NCBI GenBank assembly: GCA_031290325.1
Contig: JAITNU010000028.1
Location: forward strand, 1 to 39,221
Source of the DNA: Treponema sp.
GTDB lineage: Bacteria > Spirochaetota > Spirochaetia > Treponematales > Breznakiellaceae
Reading direction: 5' to 3'
DNA: 39,221 nucleotides
Shown: in pieces, positions 1 to 8,187 of the stretch
Position numbering within the stretch: the stretch's first letter is position 1
Layout of the letters: each line of letters begins with the position of its first letter
The notes under the pieces: model-generated
What the model saw: the letters and a program-made list of their open reading frames with translations, nothing else
Databases searched by the model: none
Told to the model about the DNA's origin: nothing
Program-made: the position numbers and the translations under genes

Positions 1-134
1 AGGCTCAACAACTCCTGACCATCGAGAACGCGATTCGGGAACAGCTTCCCGAAGGACTCATAGAGCGGATCACCGGCGCGGATGTCAAGACTATACGGAA
101 AGTTAAGGCGCGGTTGAAGAAGGCCGGTGTATAG
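1..134 (+). CDS. C-terminal end of an unknown protein (5' end outside window)
   Basis: An open frame enters from the left edge (codons begin at position 3) and ends at a TAG at 132-134. It encodes about 43 residues ending in ...KARLKKAGV, rich in Lys, Arg and Glu. The segment 'LPEGLIERITGADVKTIRK' resembles the short helix-turn-helix-like tail of Rpn/PD-(D/E)XK transposase-like proteins that are abundant in treponemes, but the match is by eye only. The function cannot be assigned from this fragment. Confidence 0.45.
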   Translation, partial: AQQLLTIENAIREQLPEGLIERITGADVKTIRKVKARLKKAGV

Positions 135-221
135 TACGCAACAATGGAAAAGATGGAGAAAATGAAGTCGTCCCTGCAAACCTGACCAGCCTTCTCAGTT
201 TCCACATAATAGGGTATAATC

Positions 222-909
222 ATGTATGTACATGGTGCTGCCCTTTTTCTTCATTATATTGAATACGCCACCATCTCCCCCTATCTCCCTTTCTGAGTCC
301 GGGACTTGGGCTATAGTCCGGCTGTCGTGGGGATACTCCTGGGGGATCTTTGAAGGGGTCCTGGGGCCTTTTATCTTCGGCCATTTCGCGGATAAATGGG
401 GACGGTACAAGCCGGGCCTGGTCATCACCCATATCCTGGTGCTTATCCCGGCGATTCCCCTGGCCCTGTTTACCAAATCATCTCCGCTCCTGGTTGTCAC
501 TGGGCTTCCGGTCCTCCATGCCCCTTTTGGAAGCGGTAACCACCATCAGTATTGGGAACACCGGCGATTACGGCAAGATCAGAACCGCAGGGTCCATCAG
601 TTTCATCCTGATGATGCTTCCTGCAAGGGGTCCCCTTTTTGCGCCCCCAGGTTCCCTTCAATATTGCGATATGGATTATTTCGAGCTGCATCCCCCCTGA
701 ACGCCGGGCATGTCCCTCTACCTTGCCTTTGGCACCGGTCTTCCAACCTTCATAGGCAACATCCTGGGAGGCTTCATCGTGGAGCATCTGGGATATCATC
801 AGTCCCTTTTCGGCTCCTTTGCCTCCCGGTGATAGCGATAGGCATCTATGGGTTTATTGTGCTGTACCGGAAGAAAACCGTACTATTGGATAGAGAATGC
901 AGGCTTTAA
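222..909 (+). pseudogene. Decayed MFS transporter (nucleoside/sugar symporter-like)
   Basis: Pieces of one major-facilitator protein appear in order but in different frames. From an ATG at 222 the first frame reads MYVHGAALFLHYIEYATISP and hits a TGA at 294-296, then continues 'VRDLGYSPAVVGILL'. A second frame supplies 'GIFEGVLGPFIFGHFADKWG', the TM2-loop-TM3 signature. A third gives 'EAVTTISIGNTGDYGKIRTA', a typical MFS_1-like segment, and after a stop at 698-700 resumes with 'GTGLPTFIGNILGGFIVEHL'. A last frame gives 'VIAIGIYGFIVLYRKKT'. At least one nonsense change, several frameshifts and a deletion are needed, because only about 230 codons remain of about 400. A TATAAT lies at 215-220, just before the old start. 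The gene is certainly not functional; the exact subfamily is uncertain. Confidence 0.8.
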
Positions 910-2072
910 TACTTTATGGGACGAACCTGTTCTTCAGATATCTTGCGGCCGTTTTCCCAGATCGCCCGGAGTATCTCCTCGCCGTTCATATAGAGGGATT
1001 CAACTTCCCGGGCCTGTTCCTGGCGAACGACCCGTTCCAGTACACCCCGGTTGTAATCCCGTTCGATGATGCGGTCCCCCTGGTGGTCGTATTCATATTC
1101 GGTACGCCGTTCATCGTCCCCGGACTTCCAGTCTACTGAGGCCAGCCGGTCTCCGGTCCAGGTATTGCGTATTTCACTCAGGATAGTGCCTGCTTCGTCC
1201 CACCTGGTTTCGGTCAAGACCCTTCCCCGCTCATCGGTGGTGTATACTACCCGGTCTCCAGGCTTATTGCTTGAACTGGAGAGGACATCCTGCATAAAGG
1301 TCGAACTATAGGCGGTACCGGGGCTGACAAAATTTTCATTCACCAACGCGTGTAAGCGCAACGGGGGGAAGGGCAGCCGTGTTAAACGGGCTTCTTCTGA
1401 AACTGCCTGATGATACACCCGCTCTATCGACCGAAGGGTATTTGAACGGGTATACCGGTAATAATCGGTTGTAATCGTGGTAATACGTGAACTATCCTCC
1501 AGCACCGGCTCGGTGGGTTCGGACCGGGAAACCGGGGTTTTCAAGCGGGTTTCCATCCTGATGAGTACCATGTTATTATAGAAATACACGATGATCTGTT
1601 CGGTATTGTCCGGATAACGTTGATGTTCCTCGGTAATCAGGTTGTTTTCATCGTAGATTTCGATGAAACCGGTGGGAGTCTCAGGCTCACCGGTTTCAGT
1701 CGCGTCCTGGGGAACATCCGCAACCAGGGAGGCAACCAGTCTTGTGGTTCTCTTTGCATCCTTGAATATCCACTGGCGACGTAATTCTTTGCCGTCTTCA
1801 TAGAGAATATGCAGCTCAATCCGGTAGGAGGGAGTATAGTATTGGCCTAAGGGTTCCGGCAGCTCCGCCAGTGAAGCAGTACCAACCTCAAGGCAGTACT
1901 TACTCCGCAAGGCGACAAGCTGTGAAAGGGCAGGTTCCAGGGCCATACCGGCGGCGTTGGAAAAGTACCATTCCTGGGCAGCGGCGTTTCCGGCCACCAT
2001 GCTGGTCCACAGGAGGACGGACATCCAGCGAATAGGACTACGCAAGGCCGGCAAATCCAAAGGCATAGGCAT
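906..2072 (-). CDS. Secreted protein with beta-rich YD/MORN-like repeats, unknown function
   Basis: The protein has about 388 residues. An N-terminal hydrophobic stretch (RWMSVLLWTSMVAGNAAA) followed by QEW looks like a signal peptide with signal peptidase I cleavage, so it is probably periplasmic or surface exposed. The C-terminal third is made of short alternating strand/turn units (YTTDERGRVLTETRWDEAG, then TEYEYDHQGDRIIERDYNRG), similar in style to YD/RHS or MORN-type repeats. The start is uncertain: ATGs lie at 2072, 2066 and 2024, none with a clear ribosome site. The first two overlap the end of ftsY, the last follows it by 13 bases, so translational coupling is likely. It is the last gene of the prfB-PEGA-ftsY operon. 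I do not recognise the family. Confidence 0.7.
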   Translation of the reverse strand: MPMPLDLPALRSPIRWMSVLLWTSMVAGNAAAQEWYFSNAAGMALEPALSQLVALRSKYCLEVGTASLAELPEPLGQYYTPSYRIELHILYEDGKELRRQWIFKDAKRTTRLVASLVADVPQDATETGEPETPTGFIEIYDENNLITEEHQRYPDNTEQIIVYFYNNMVLIRMETRLKTPVSRSEPTEPVLEDSSRITTITTDYYRYTRSNTLRSIERVYHQAVSEEARLTRLPFPPLRLHALVNENFVSPGTAYSSTFMQDVLSSSSNKPGDRVVYTTDERGRVLTETRWDEAGTILSEIRNTWTGDRLASVDWKSGDDERRTEYEYDHQGDRIIERDYNRGVLERVVRQEQAREVESLYMNGEEILRAIWENGRKISEEQVRPIKY

Positions 2073-2931
2073 GGGGATCAAAGGGGGCGATGTTCTGGTA
2101 TTGTTCACCATCGCAGGTAAAGATCACCGGAAGGCCCAGGTCCTCTGATAGTGAAAAAACCACACCCCCCCGTGCGCTGGAATCACATTTGGTCAGGACT
2201 ATGCCGTCCAGGGCAACCGCCTCGTGGAATATGGTGGCCTGAGCCAGGGCATTTCTGCCGGTGGTGGCATCCAGCACGAGCAACTTGATATACCGGGTAC
2301 CGGCAGCCTTGGACATCACGACCCGGTCTATCTTTTTTAATTCCTCCACCAAGGCGGATTTGGTGTGCATCCTGCCTGCCGTATCGGCGATGATGAGGTC
2401 CCCTCCGCCGGACCGGGCCGCGTCAAGGGCATCATAGACCACTGCCGCCGGGTCTCCCCCGTGTTTATGGGCCACCACCCGCACCCCCAGGCGTTCGCCA
2501 TGAATGATAAGCTGCTCAATGGCCGCCGCACGGAAGGTATCTGCTGCCGCGAGAATGGGTTTGCGGTTCTGAGAACGGTACCAGGCTGTCAGCTTCGCGG
2601 CGGTGGTGGTTTTTCCCACCCCATTCACCCCCAAAAGCAGGATGACCGTTAAGGTCCCGGGGGGAAGCTCACGAGTCGCGGCACCGGTACTCCCCAATTC
2701 CCGAAGGGTCCCTTCAAGCAGATCTGCCAGGGCGCGGCGTACCCCCTCTCCAGTGGTGATTTTCTCTTTTTTACAGATATTCCGCAGGGTATCCACGGTC
2801 TTATAGGCGCCGGCAGCGCCAAAATCCCCTTCTACAAGGAGATCCGTCAAGTCTTCAAACAGGGCTTCCGAGACCGCCGGACGGATGCCGAAAAAATTTT
2901 TCAAACGCTCAGTAAAAGCGTGTAGTCCCAT
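2038..2931 (-). CDS. ftsY: Signal recognition particle receptor FtsY
   Basis: This SRP GTPase docks SRP-bound ribosomes at the inner membrane for co-translational insertion. The 297 residues comprise a helical N domain (1-90) and a G domain with all expected elements: P-loop GVNGVGKTTT (101-110), DTFRAAA (131-137), DTAGR (183-187) and TKCD (247-250), followed by the SARGG closing loop. The acidic A domain of E. coli FtsY is absent; only a short amphipathic N-terminus (MGLHAFTERLKNFFG) is left, as in many minimal FtsY proteins, and could bind membrane. An AGGAT ribosome site precedes the ATG. The gene lies 14 bases after the PEGA gene, and its 3' end may overlap the next gene. Confidence 0.95.
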   Translation of the reverse strand: MGLHAFTERLKNFFGIRPAVSEALFEDLTDLLVEGDFGAAGAYKTVDTLRNICKKEKITTGEGVRRALADLLEGTLRELGSTGAATRELPPGTLTVILLLGVNGVGKTTTAAKLTAWYRSQNRKPILAAADTFRAAAIEQLIIHGERLGVRVVAHKHGGDPAAVVYDALDAARSGGGDLIIADTAGRMHTKSALVEELKKIDRVVMSKAAGTRYIKLLVLDATTGRNALAQATIFHEAVALDGIVLTKCDSSARGGVVFSLSEDLGLPVIFTCDGEQYQNIAPFDPHAYAFGFAGLA

Positions 2932-2945
2932 GATTCGCTATCCTT

Positions 2946-4490
2946 TTATGTACCTTTTCGTTGGGTTGATCGTGCCAGTTGCGGGGCATCTTTCCATCCG
3001 TTATATAAATACAACACAGTACGAACAACAAATTCTGCTGATACAGCCCCGAATACAATCCACGCACCAATGGAAATCTTCTGGGTCACCATTATATCCT
3101 CATACAGCTCAACGGTGGGTTGAGCCTGATACCCGGCTATTTGGGAACTATAGATACCCTGTATGACAAAGGCCACGGGCAGGGTAATCCAAAACCTTCC
3201 ATAGGCCCCATAAAACCGCCTTCTGGCTTTTTCGACCGGTTTGGTCCCCTCTGGTGGGGGCTTACGTGTTTTCAGTACCAGAGTCCCCCCGGCTTCAGCA
3301 GTACCCTGGAGAGCGCTCTTGGTTCGAGAATCCTCTAAGCTCAAAACCACCGAAGTATGTTCTCCTTCCGGTGTTTCAACCCGGTAATATTCATAGTGAT
3401 GCATCGGCGTATCCATACTCAGGGGCGTTTGCCCGATGTACAAGGCCCCCCGATATACGGATGCACCAGGTTTATCAGGTACCGTAATGTTGAGGGCCCC
3501 GTGGCTGAGGGGTTGTAAGTTAATATACAATTCCGCCAGTTCCCCGGACTTGAGTTCCAGGGGTATGGAAACCGCCTCATGCTGATCCGCGAAGCTCTCA
3601 ATTTCAATGGTACCAGCAGGACGTTCTATAGTCTCAGCCTGGCCTGCCAGGGAGCTGTCTATGAATACCCGGGCATCTTCCGGCACTGTATGGACCACCA
3701 CCGCGCCCAGGGGCATTCCGGAAACCGTTGCGACCAGTCTGTTGGCTAAGGTATTCACCATCTGGTCAGTAGTTTCCGTTGAAAAAACAACACTATCCTC
3801 ATATTGAAAGGATCGGGTATACCGGGTATACATCCGCAGGGTCACATAAAAGCGGCCATGAAATTCAATGATCTTCCCTGTCAGAAAAGCGTCGGCCTTT
3901 TGGGTAACGCAAAAGCGGTATTCCCCACCTTCCGCAGGAGGCACGGGAAAACTGCCTTTGATATTCTCTTCGGTCAATTTAAAACCCGGCTCAAGGACAA
4001 TCAGGGGAATTTCCGCTTCGGTCTCGATGAGGGCTTCCTCCAGTTTTTGTATCTCTGCGTCAATGACCTTTAAACGTTTCCGGTACTTCCATTCCGGGTC
4101 TCCCTGGTACACGAGTAAATCCCGTTCCCCCCGTTTTGCCGCCAGGGTTTGCGCCGCAACAGCACGGGTCTTTGACCAGGCATAATCCCCGTAATAGGCG
4201 TATTCCCGAACCATCCGGGATCTGGTGTGTACTGCGCCCAGGGATCTGATAAGGCGCCTGGTCATATCCTCCCCTATCTGCTGCCGGGATATAGGAAGCG
4301 CGGAAATATCAAAAGCCGTCACCGCGAGGACCCATTCCCCGTTCTGAGGTGTTTTTTCCGTTTTCGCTTCAGACGTTCCCAGAGCACAGACCCTTCCTGC
4401 CACACAAAAGAAAACCAGCGCCAGACAGCAATACCCTTGAACCGTGAAGCAGGCCACTTCCTTCTGTACCAGGGCGTTGCGTTTCCTCAT
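2946..4490 (-). CDS. PEGA-domain membrane-anchored envelope protein
   Basis: The 514-residue protein starts with a signal sequence (hydrophobic core about residues 19-32, possible cleavage after VCALG). A long soluble region follows, including a short Glu-rich helical stretch. Two PEGA-type beta modules come next: about 258-330 (GAVVVHTVPEDARVFIDSS, then LAGQAETIERPAG) and about 335-405 (GASVYRGALYIGQTPL). Near the C-terminus two hydrophobic segments (FWITLPVAFVIQGIYSSQIA and ISIGAWIVFGAVSAEFVVRT) should anchor it. PEGA modules occur in surface-layer and envelope proteins and are thought to bind other envelope parts; the specific role is unknown. Its ATG overlaps the prfB stop (ATGA at 4487-4490), so the two are translationally coupled. 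Confidence 0.75.
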   Translation of the reverse strand: MRKRNALVQKEVACFTVQGYCCLALVFFCVAGRVCALGTSEAKTEKTPQNGEWVLAVTAFDISALPISRQQIGEDMTRRLIRSLGAVHTRSRMVREYAYYGDYAWSKTRAVAAQTLAAKRGERDLLVYQGDPEWKYRKRLKVIDAEIQKLEEALIETEAEIPLIVLEPGFKLTEENIKGSFPVPPAEGGEYRFCVTQKADAFLTGKIIEFHGRFYVTLRMYTRYTRSFQYEDSVVFSTETTDQMVNTLANRLVATVSGMPLGAVVVHTVPEDARVFIDSSLAGQAETIERPAGTIEIESFADQHEAVSIPLELKSGELAELYINLQPLSHGALNITVPDKPGASVYRGALYIGQTPLSMDTPMHHYEYYRVETPEGEHTSVVLSLEDSRTKSALQGTAEAGGTLVLKTRKPPPEGTKPVEKARRRFYGAYGRFWITLPVAFVIQGIYSSQIAGYQAQPTVELYEDIMVTQKISIGAWIVFGAVSAEFVVRTVLYLYNGWKDAPQLARSTQRKGT

Positions 4491-5597
4491 GCGTGGATTT
4501 GATTCCAGGCAAACCGTAAGTACTCCTCAATGAACGGATCAATAGCTCCATCCATGACAGCCTGTATGTTGCCGATCTCCACCTTGGTCCGGTAATCCTT
4601 CACCATAGTATAGGGCTGGAAAACATAAGACCGGATCTGATTGCCCCAGGAAATATCCTTCTTTTCCTGGGCAAACTTTTCATTTTCCTTTTCCTTTTCC
4701 TGGCGGTAATACGCATAGAGCCGGGCTTTGAGTATGCTCATCGCAATGGCCCGGTTCTTGATCTGACTCCGTTCATTCTGACAGGTCACCACGATGCCCG
4801 TGGGGAGGTGGGTGAACCGCACCGCACTGTCGGTCTTGTTTACATGCTGCCCCCCGGCGCCTCCTGAACGGTAGGTATCCACCCGCAGATCCTCGGTCCG
4901 GATATCCACTGCTATGGAATCGTCGATCACCGGAAATATGTAGGCCGAGGCAAAGGAGGTATGCCGCCGGGCGTTTGCGTCAAAGGGGGAGATCCGTACC
5001 AGACGGTGGACCCCGGATTCACCCTTGAGATACCCATAGGCATAGTCCCCTTCAATCTTAACGGTGGCGGATTTGATCCCCCCTTCGGCTTCCAGGCGAT
5101 CCACCTCTTCCAGGGAGAATCCCCGCCGCTCCGCCCAGCGGAGGTACATCCGGTACAGCATCTGGGACCAGTCACATGCCTCAGTCCCCCCTGCACCGGA
5201 ATGGATAGTGAGGAAGCAGCCGTTCCTATCCACTTCCCCACCCATGAGTTCAAGGATGTTCTGCCATTCATAACGAGTGCTCAGGTCCGCTAAGGTACGC
5301 TCAATTTCCCCGTCCTGGGACTCATCCTGGACTTCACAGGCCAGTTCATAGAGTATCCCCAGGTCCTCAATTTCCCCATACAGGTTTTTCCAGGGTTCAT
5401 ACCGGGCCTTGAGGGTCTTGAGTTCCCCCATGAGTTTCTCCGCCCCAGCCTGATCGTTCCAGAAATCCGCTTCCCCCGCCTTCTTTTCTATATCAGCGAT
5501 ACGCTGTCCAAAAGAAGCGTCCTCAAAGACGCCTCCAGGTCGCGTAGATATGGGCCTTCAATGTTTCAATAGGCGTCCCTAATTCAGATAACAACAT
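4487..5597 (-). CDS. prfB: Peptide chain release factor 2, with programmed +1 frameshift
   Basis: RF2 ends translation at UGA and UAA. The gene is split: a 24-codon leader frame from ATG at 5597 (MLLSELGTPIETLKAHIYAT...) ends at UGA 5525-5523. A +1 shift there joins it to the main frame (EDASFGQRIADIEKKAGE...). The joined product is 369 residues, close to the usual 365. The main body carries the SPF stop-recognition tripeptide (in VRISPFDANARRH) and the peptidyl-hydrolysis loop GGAGGQHVNKTDSAVR. A naive annotation would start at an internal ATG (5431) and lose about 55 residues. The ATG at 5597 has a poor ribosome site. A GTG further upstream in the same frame has a GGAGG, but would add residues the family does not have. 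The stop overlaps the PEGA start by 4 bases. Confidence 0.95.
5523..5536 (-). promoter_or_regulatory. RF2 autoregulatory frameshift site
   Basis: Read leftward, the bases are GGAGG CGT CTT TGA G. An internal Shine-Dalgarno-like GGAGG (5536-5532) sits three bases before the slippery CTT (5528-5526) and the in-frame TGA (5525-5523). The spacing is the same as in the E. coli prfB site. When RF2 is scarce, ribosomes pause at UGA and slip +1 to make RF2. The base after TGA is G rather than the C seen in most bacteria. Confidence 0.93.
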
Positions 5598-5603
5598 ACC
5601 ACT

Positions 5604-5632
5604 AACGTACAGGAAAGCGGGAAATCTGTCAA
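5604..5632 (-). promoter_or_regulatory. Possible prfB operon promoter
   Basis: Reading leftward, a perfect -35 TTGACA (5632-5627) is followed after 17 bases by TACGTT (5609-5604), a weak -10 with three matches to TATAAT. It would leave almost no leader before the ATG at 5597, which fits the absence of a ribosome site there but lowers confidence. Confidence 0.3.
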
Positions 5633-5700
5633 ATAGGTGCAAAGGGATCCTTGCCAACACCACCTATAGTAACCTCCAATAATTGCAATCAACCGGGCAC

Positions 5701-6276
5701 TTACCAATTCTCCCCCAGCACTTCAAAGTAGTCCTGAGGATGCACACAGGCTGGACATACCTTTGGCGCCTCGGTCCCTTCATGGATATACCCGCAGTTA
5801 AGACAGCGCCAAAAGGTGCTCTTGTCCTTCTTGAATACCCTGCCGGCATCCAGATTGTCCTTGAGCTGCTGATACCGCCTGGCATGCTGCTTTTCCGCTA
5901 CCGAAATAGCTTCAAACACATCGGCAATGGCGCCGAACCCCTCTTCCCGTGCGGTCTTGGCAAAGGCAGGGTACAGCTCCTGCCATTCATGAGCTTCACC
6001 ACCGGCAGCGGCCCTGAGGTTCTCCGCAGTTGTACCGATAAGCCCTGCGGGAAAAGACGCCTCAATGGTGAGATCCCCGCCTTCAAGAAACTTAAAAAAC
6101 CGTTTGGCATGTTCCTTTTCCTGCTCCGCAGTTTCGGTAAAGACCTGGAATATCTGAATATACCCCTCTTTTTTAGCCACACTGGCAAAATAGGTATACC
6201 GGTTCCTCGCCTGGGACTCACCTGCAAAGGCGATGAGCAGATTTTTTTCGGTTTGAGTTCCCTTTACACTTGCCAT
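5701..6276 (-). CDS. rbr: Rubrerythrin
   Basis: This cytoplasmic non-haem iron peroxidase reduces hydrogen peroxide in anaerobes. The 191 residues form an N-terminal four-helix diiron domain with Glu ligands in GESQARNRY (E20), EQEKEHAKRF (E53 and H56) and SVAEKQHARRY (E128 and H131). A C-terminal rubredoxin-like FeS4 domain follows, with CLNC (158-161) and CPAC (174-177). A clear AAGGAG precedes the ATG. It is separated from prfB by about 100 bases and probably has its own promoter. An imperfectly placed palindrome GAATAnnnnTATTC lies upstream at 6338-6351. No electron donor gene (rubredoxin or reductase) is adjacent. Confidence 0.96.
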   Translation of the reverse strand: MASVKGTQTEKNLLIAFAGESQARNRYTYFASVAKKEGYIQIFQVFTETAEQEKEHAKRFFKFLEGGDLTIEASFPAGLIGTTAENLRAAAGGEAHEWQELYPAFAKTAREEGFGAIADVFEAISVAEKQHARRYQQLKDNLDAGRVFKKDKSTFWRCLNCGYIHEGTEAPKVCPACVHPQDYFEVLGENW

Positions 6277-6337
6277 TCCTATGCTCCTTACAAAAAATTA
6301 TTTTTTGCTTCTTTCAAAACCAGATTAGTTTCGTAAA

Positions 6338-6351
6338 GAATACTTCTATTC
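6338..6351. promoter_or_regulatory. Short palindrome upstream of rubrerythrin
   Basis: The bases GAATACTTCTATTC form a 5-base inverted repeat with a 4-base spacer, 62 bases before the rubrerythrin start. Position suggests an operator for an oxidative-stress repressor. It does not match the PerR consensus well, so the role is only a guess. Confidence 0.2.
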
Positions 6352-6400
6352 AGTATATGCCTTTTCCCCCTGATTTATCAACTCACCTTACGCACAGTCC

Positions 6401-6448
6401 GCGGATTAACGCGGATTAACGCGGATTTCCAATCCGTGAAAATCCGCG
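6401..6448. repeat. Three GCGGATTAAC-type direct repeats plus inverted copy
   Basis: GCGGATTAAC occurs at 6401-6410 and 6411-6420, with a diverged third copy GCGGATTTCC at 6421-6430. An inverted arm follows: AATCCGTG (6431-6438) then AAATCCGCG (6440-6448), which is complementary to CGCGGATTT (6420-6428). The block can fold as a hairpin or cruciform. It lies between divergent genes (rubrerythrin and the antiporter). Similar 'GCGGATTAAC' intergenic repeats are known from several bacterial genomes. Confidence 0.7.
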
Positions 6449-6493
6449 TAACATGAGTGAAAAGTGTAACCGCAAAGGACGCATGAATAGATA

Positions 6494-6522
6494 TTGATAA
6501 GATAGTGAAATAAGCATATAGT
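6494..6522 (+). promoter_or_regulatory. Promoter of the NhaC-like gene
   Basis: TTGATA (6494-6499) and TATAGT (6517-6522) are separated by exactly 17 bases, a good sigma70-type promoter. It lies about 30 bases before an AAGGAG ribosome site (6544-6549) and the ATG at 6556. Confidence 0.7.
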
Positions 6523-6555
6523 GGTGAAAATTAGCGAACAAAAAAGGAGTTTCGC

Positions 6556-8130
6556 ATGAATCTTGAAGCTGTTAATGTAGGCATTTGGTCGGTGGTACCG
6601 CCGATCATCGCCATCGCGCTGGCGCTCATCACCAGGGAGGTGATCTTTTCCCTGGTGCTGGGCATCATGTCGGGCGTACTGATCTACTGTTTTGGCGCAG
6701 GACTGGGCTTGATGGCCATCTTCAACACGACCGTTGACGTGATGGTAAACAGTGTATCGGGTAACGCCTCGATGATCATCTTCCTGTCGATGCTGGGGGC
6801 CTTGGTCGCCCTGATAACCCGTGCCGGAGGCTCCCTGGCCTATGGCAACTGGGCCTCCCGCAAGCTCAAGAGCAGACGGAGCGCCGGGCTTCTCACTGCG
6901 CTGCTGGGCATCCTCATCTTCATTGATGACTACTTCAACTGCCTCACCGTGGGTACCGTGATGAAGCCGGTCACCGACCGCTACAAGATCAGCCGCGAGA
7001 AGCTGGCCTACCTCATTGACGCCACTGCCGCGCCGGTCTGCGTCATCGCACCGATTTCCTCGTGGTCAGCCTCGGTGGTGGCCTACTACCCCACGGAATC
7101 CGGCATCACCGGTATGCAAGCCTTCGTTACGGCCATACCGATCAACCTGTACGCCGTGCTGTCCCTCATCATGATCCTGTGGATCGCCACGAAGAAAAAC
7201 GCTGACTTTGGCCCGATGGCCCGGGCCGAAAAGCGTGCGCTGGAGATGGACACCCTCCAGGACGATTCCATCGCAATGCAGGACGACATTGCCCGCCTTT
7301 CGGTGTCCGAAAAGGGCACGGTACTCGATCTCATCGTGCCGGTACTTTTCCTCGTGGTCTTCTGCATCGCCGGGATGCTTTTCTACGGCGGCCTCTGGGA
7401 CGGCACAGGCAAGTCCCTGTACCAGGCCTTCGGCGACACCGACGCCGGCATGGCCCTCTCCCTCGGCGGCTTCTGCGCGATCCTCGCGTCGTTCTTCATC
7501 TATGTGCCGCGTGGCCTCGTTAAGTTTGTCGATTTCTTTGCCAGCATCGTCGCCGGTGTCAAGGCAATGGTACCCGCCATCCTGATACTCACCCTCGCGT
7601 GGACCATTGCCGGCGTTTGCCGCAACCAGCTTCAAACCGGCCAGTACATCGCCGACGTGGTACAGAACTCCGCGATGCCCGTGGGCCTCATTCCGGCGAT
7701 CATGTTCCTCTGCGCCTGCGGCATCTCCTTTGCCACCGGCACCTCCTGGGGTACCTTCGGCATTCTCATCCCGATCACGATCAACGTGTGCGACCTTGTA
7801 GCGCCCTATCTGTCGATCATCAGCCTCGCAGCGGTGATGGGCGGCTCGGTCTTCGGCGATCACTGTTCGCCCATCTCTGACACCACGATCCTCTCATCCA
7901 CCGGCGCAGGCTGCCGCCACATCGACCACGTATCCACGCAGATACCCTACGCCCTCACCGTGGCAACCGCTTGTTTCATCGGTTACATCATCTCCGGCTT
8001 CACCGGCCACCTGGGTTTCGGCGTTGCCGTGGGCATCGCGCTGCCTGTTTCGCTGGCCATACTCTTCGGGTTGCTGCTGGTGCTACCCAAGGTCATAGGC
8101 GCACATAAGAGGAGATTGGTAACAAGATAA
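6556..8130 (+). CDS. NhaC-type Na+/H+ antiporter family protein
   Basis: The 524-residue integral membrane protein has about 11-13 hydrophobic segments across its length. The signature of the NhaC/Na+-H+ antiporter superfamily (ion transporter superfamily) is present near the C-terminus: GTSWGTFGILIPI followed by GGSVFGDHCSPISDTTILSS. An earlier 'FIDDYFNCLTVGTVMKPVTD' is also typical. It probably exchanges sodium, or a sodium-coupled organic substrate such as amino acids, across the inner membrane. A charged cytoplasmic loop lies near residues 215-255 (KKNADFGPMARAEKRALEMD...). Its codon use is heavier in ATC, CTC and GCC than neighbouring genes, giving long antisense open frames; this may mean transfer or high expression. 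The substrate is not certain. Confidence 0.85.
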   Translation: MNLEAVNVGIWSVVPPIIAIALALITREVIFSLVLGIMSGVLIYCFGAGLGLMAIFNTTVDVMVNSVSGNASMIIFLSMLGALVALITRAGGSLAYGNWASRKLKSRRSAGLLTALLGILIFIDDYFNCLTVGTVMKPVTDRYKISREKLAYLIDATAAPVCVIAPISSWSASVVAYYPTESGITGMQAFVTAIPINLYAVLSLIMILWIATKKNADFGPMARAEKRALEMDTLQDDSIAMQDDIARLSVSEKGTVLDLIVPVLFLVVFCIAGMLFYGGLWDGTGKSLYQAFGDTDAGMALSLGGFCAILASFFIYVPRGLVKFVDFFASIVAGVKAMVPAILILTLAWTIAGVCRNQLQTGQYIADVVQNSAMPVGLIPAIMFLCACGISFATGTSWGTFGILIPITINVCDLVAPYLSIISLAAVMGGSVFGDHCSPISDTTILSSTGAGCRHIDHVSTQIPYALTVATACFIGYIISGFTGHLGFGVAVGIALPVSLAILFGLLLVLPKVIGAHKRRLVTR

Positions 8131-8133
8131 CAC

Positions 8134-8162
8134 TTGACAAGAAAGATAGATATATCTATAAT
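8134..8162 (+). promoter_or_regulatory. Consensus promoter of the hydrolase gene
   Basis: TTGACA (8134-8139) and TATAAT (8157-8162) match the sigma70 consensus perfectly with a 17-base spacer. The gene's TAAGGAG (8176-8182) and ATG (8188) follow, so it can be expressed independently of the antiporter gene, which ends 3 bases before the -35 box. Confidence 0.88.
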
Positions 8163-8187
8163 TCTACGAGGGTTATAAGGAGACCTT

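Noticed and set aside
7066..7863. Minus-strand open frame of 265 codons within the antiporter gene
   Set aside because: Caused by the C-ending codon bias of the sense gene; the product looks like random charged sequence.
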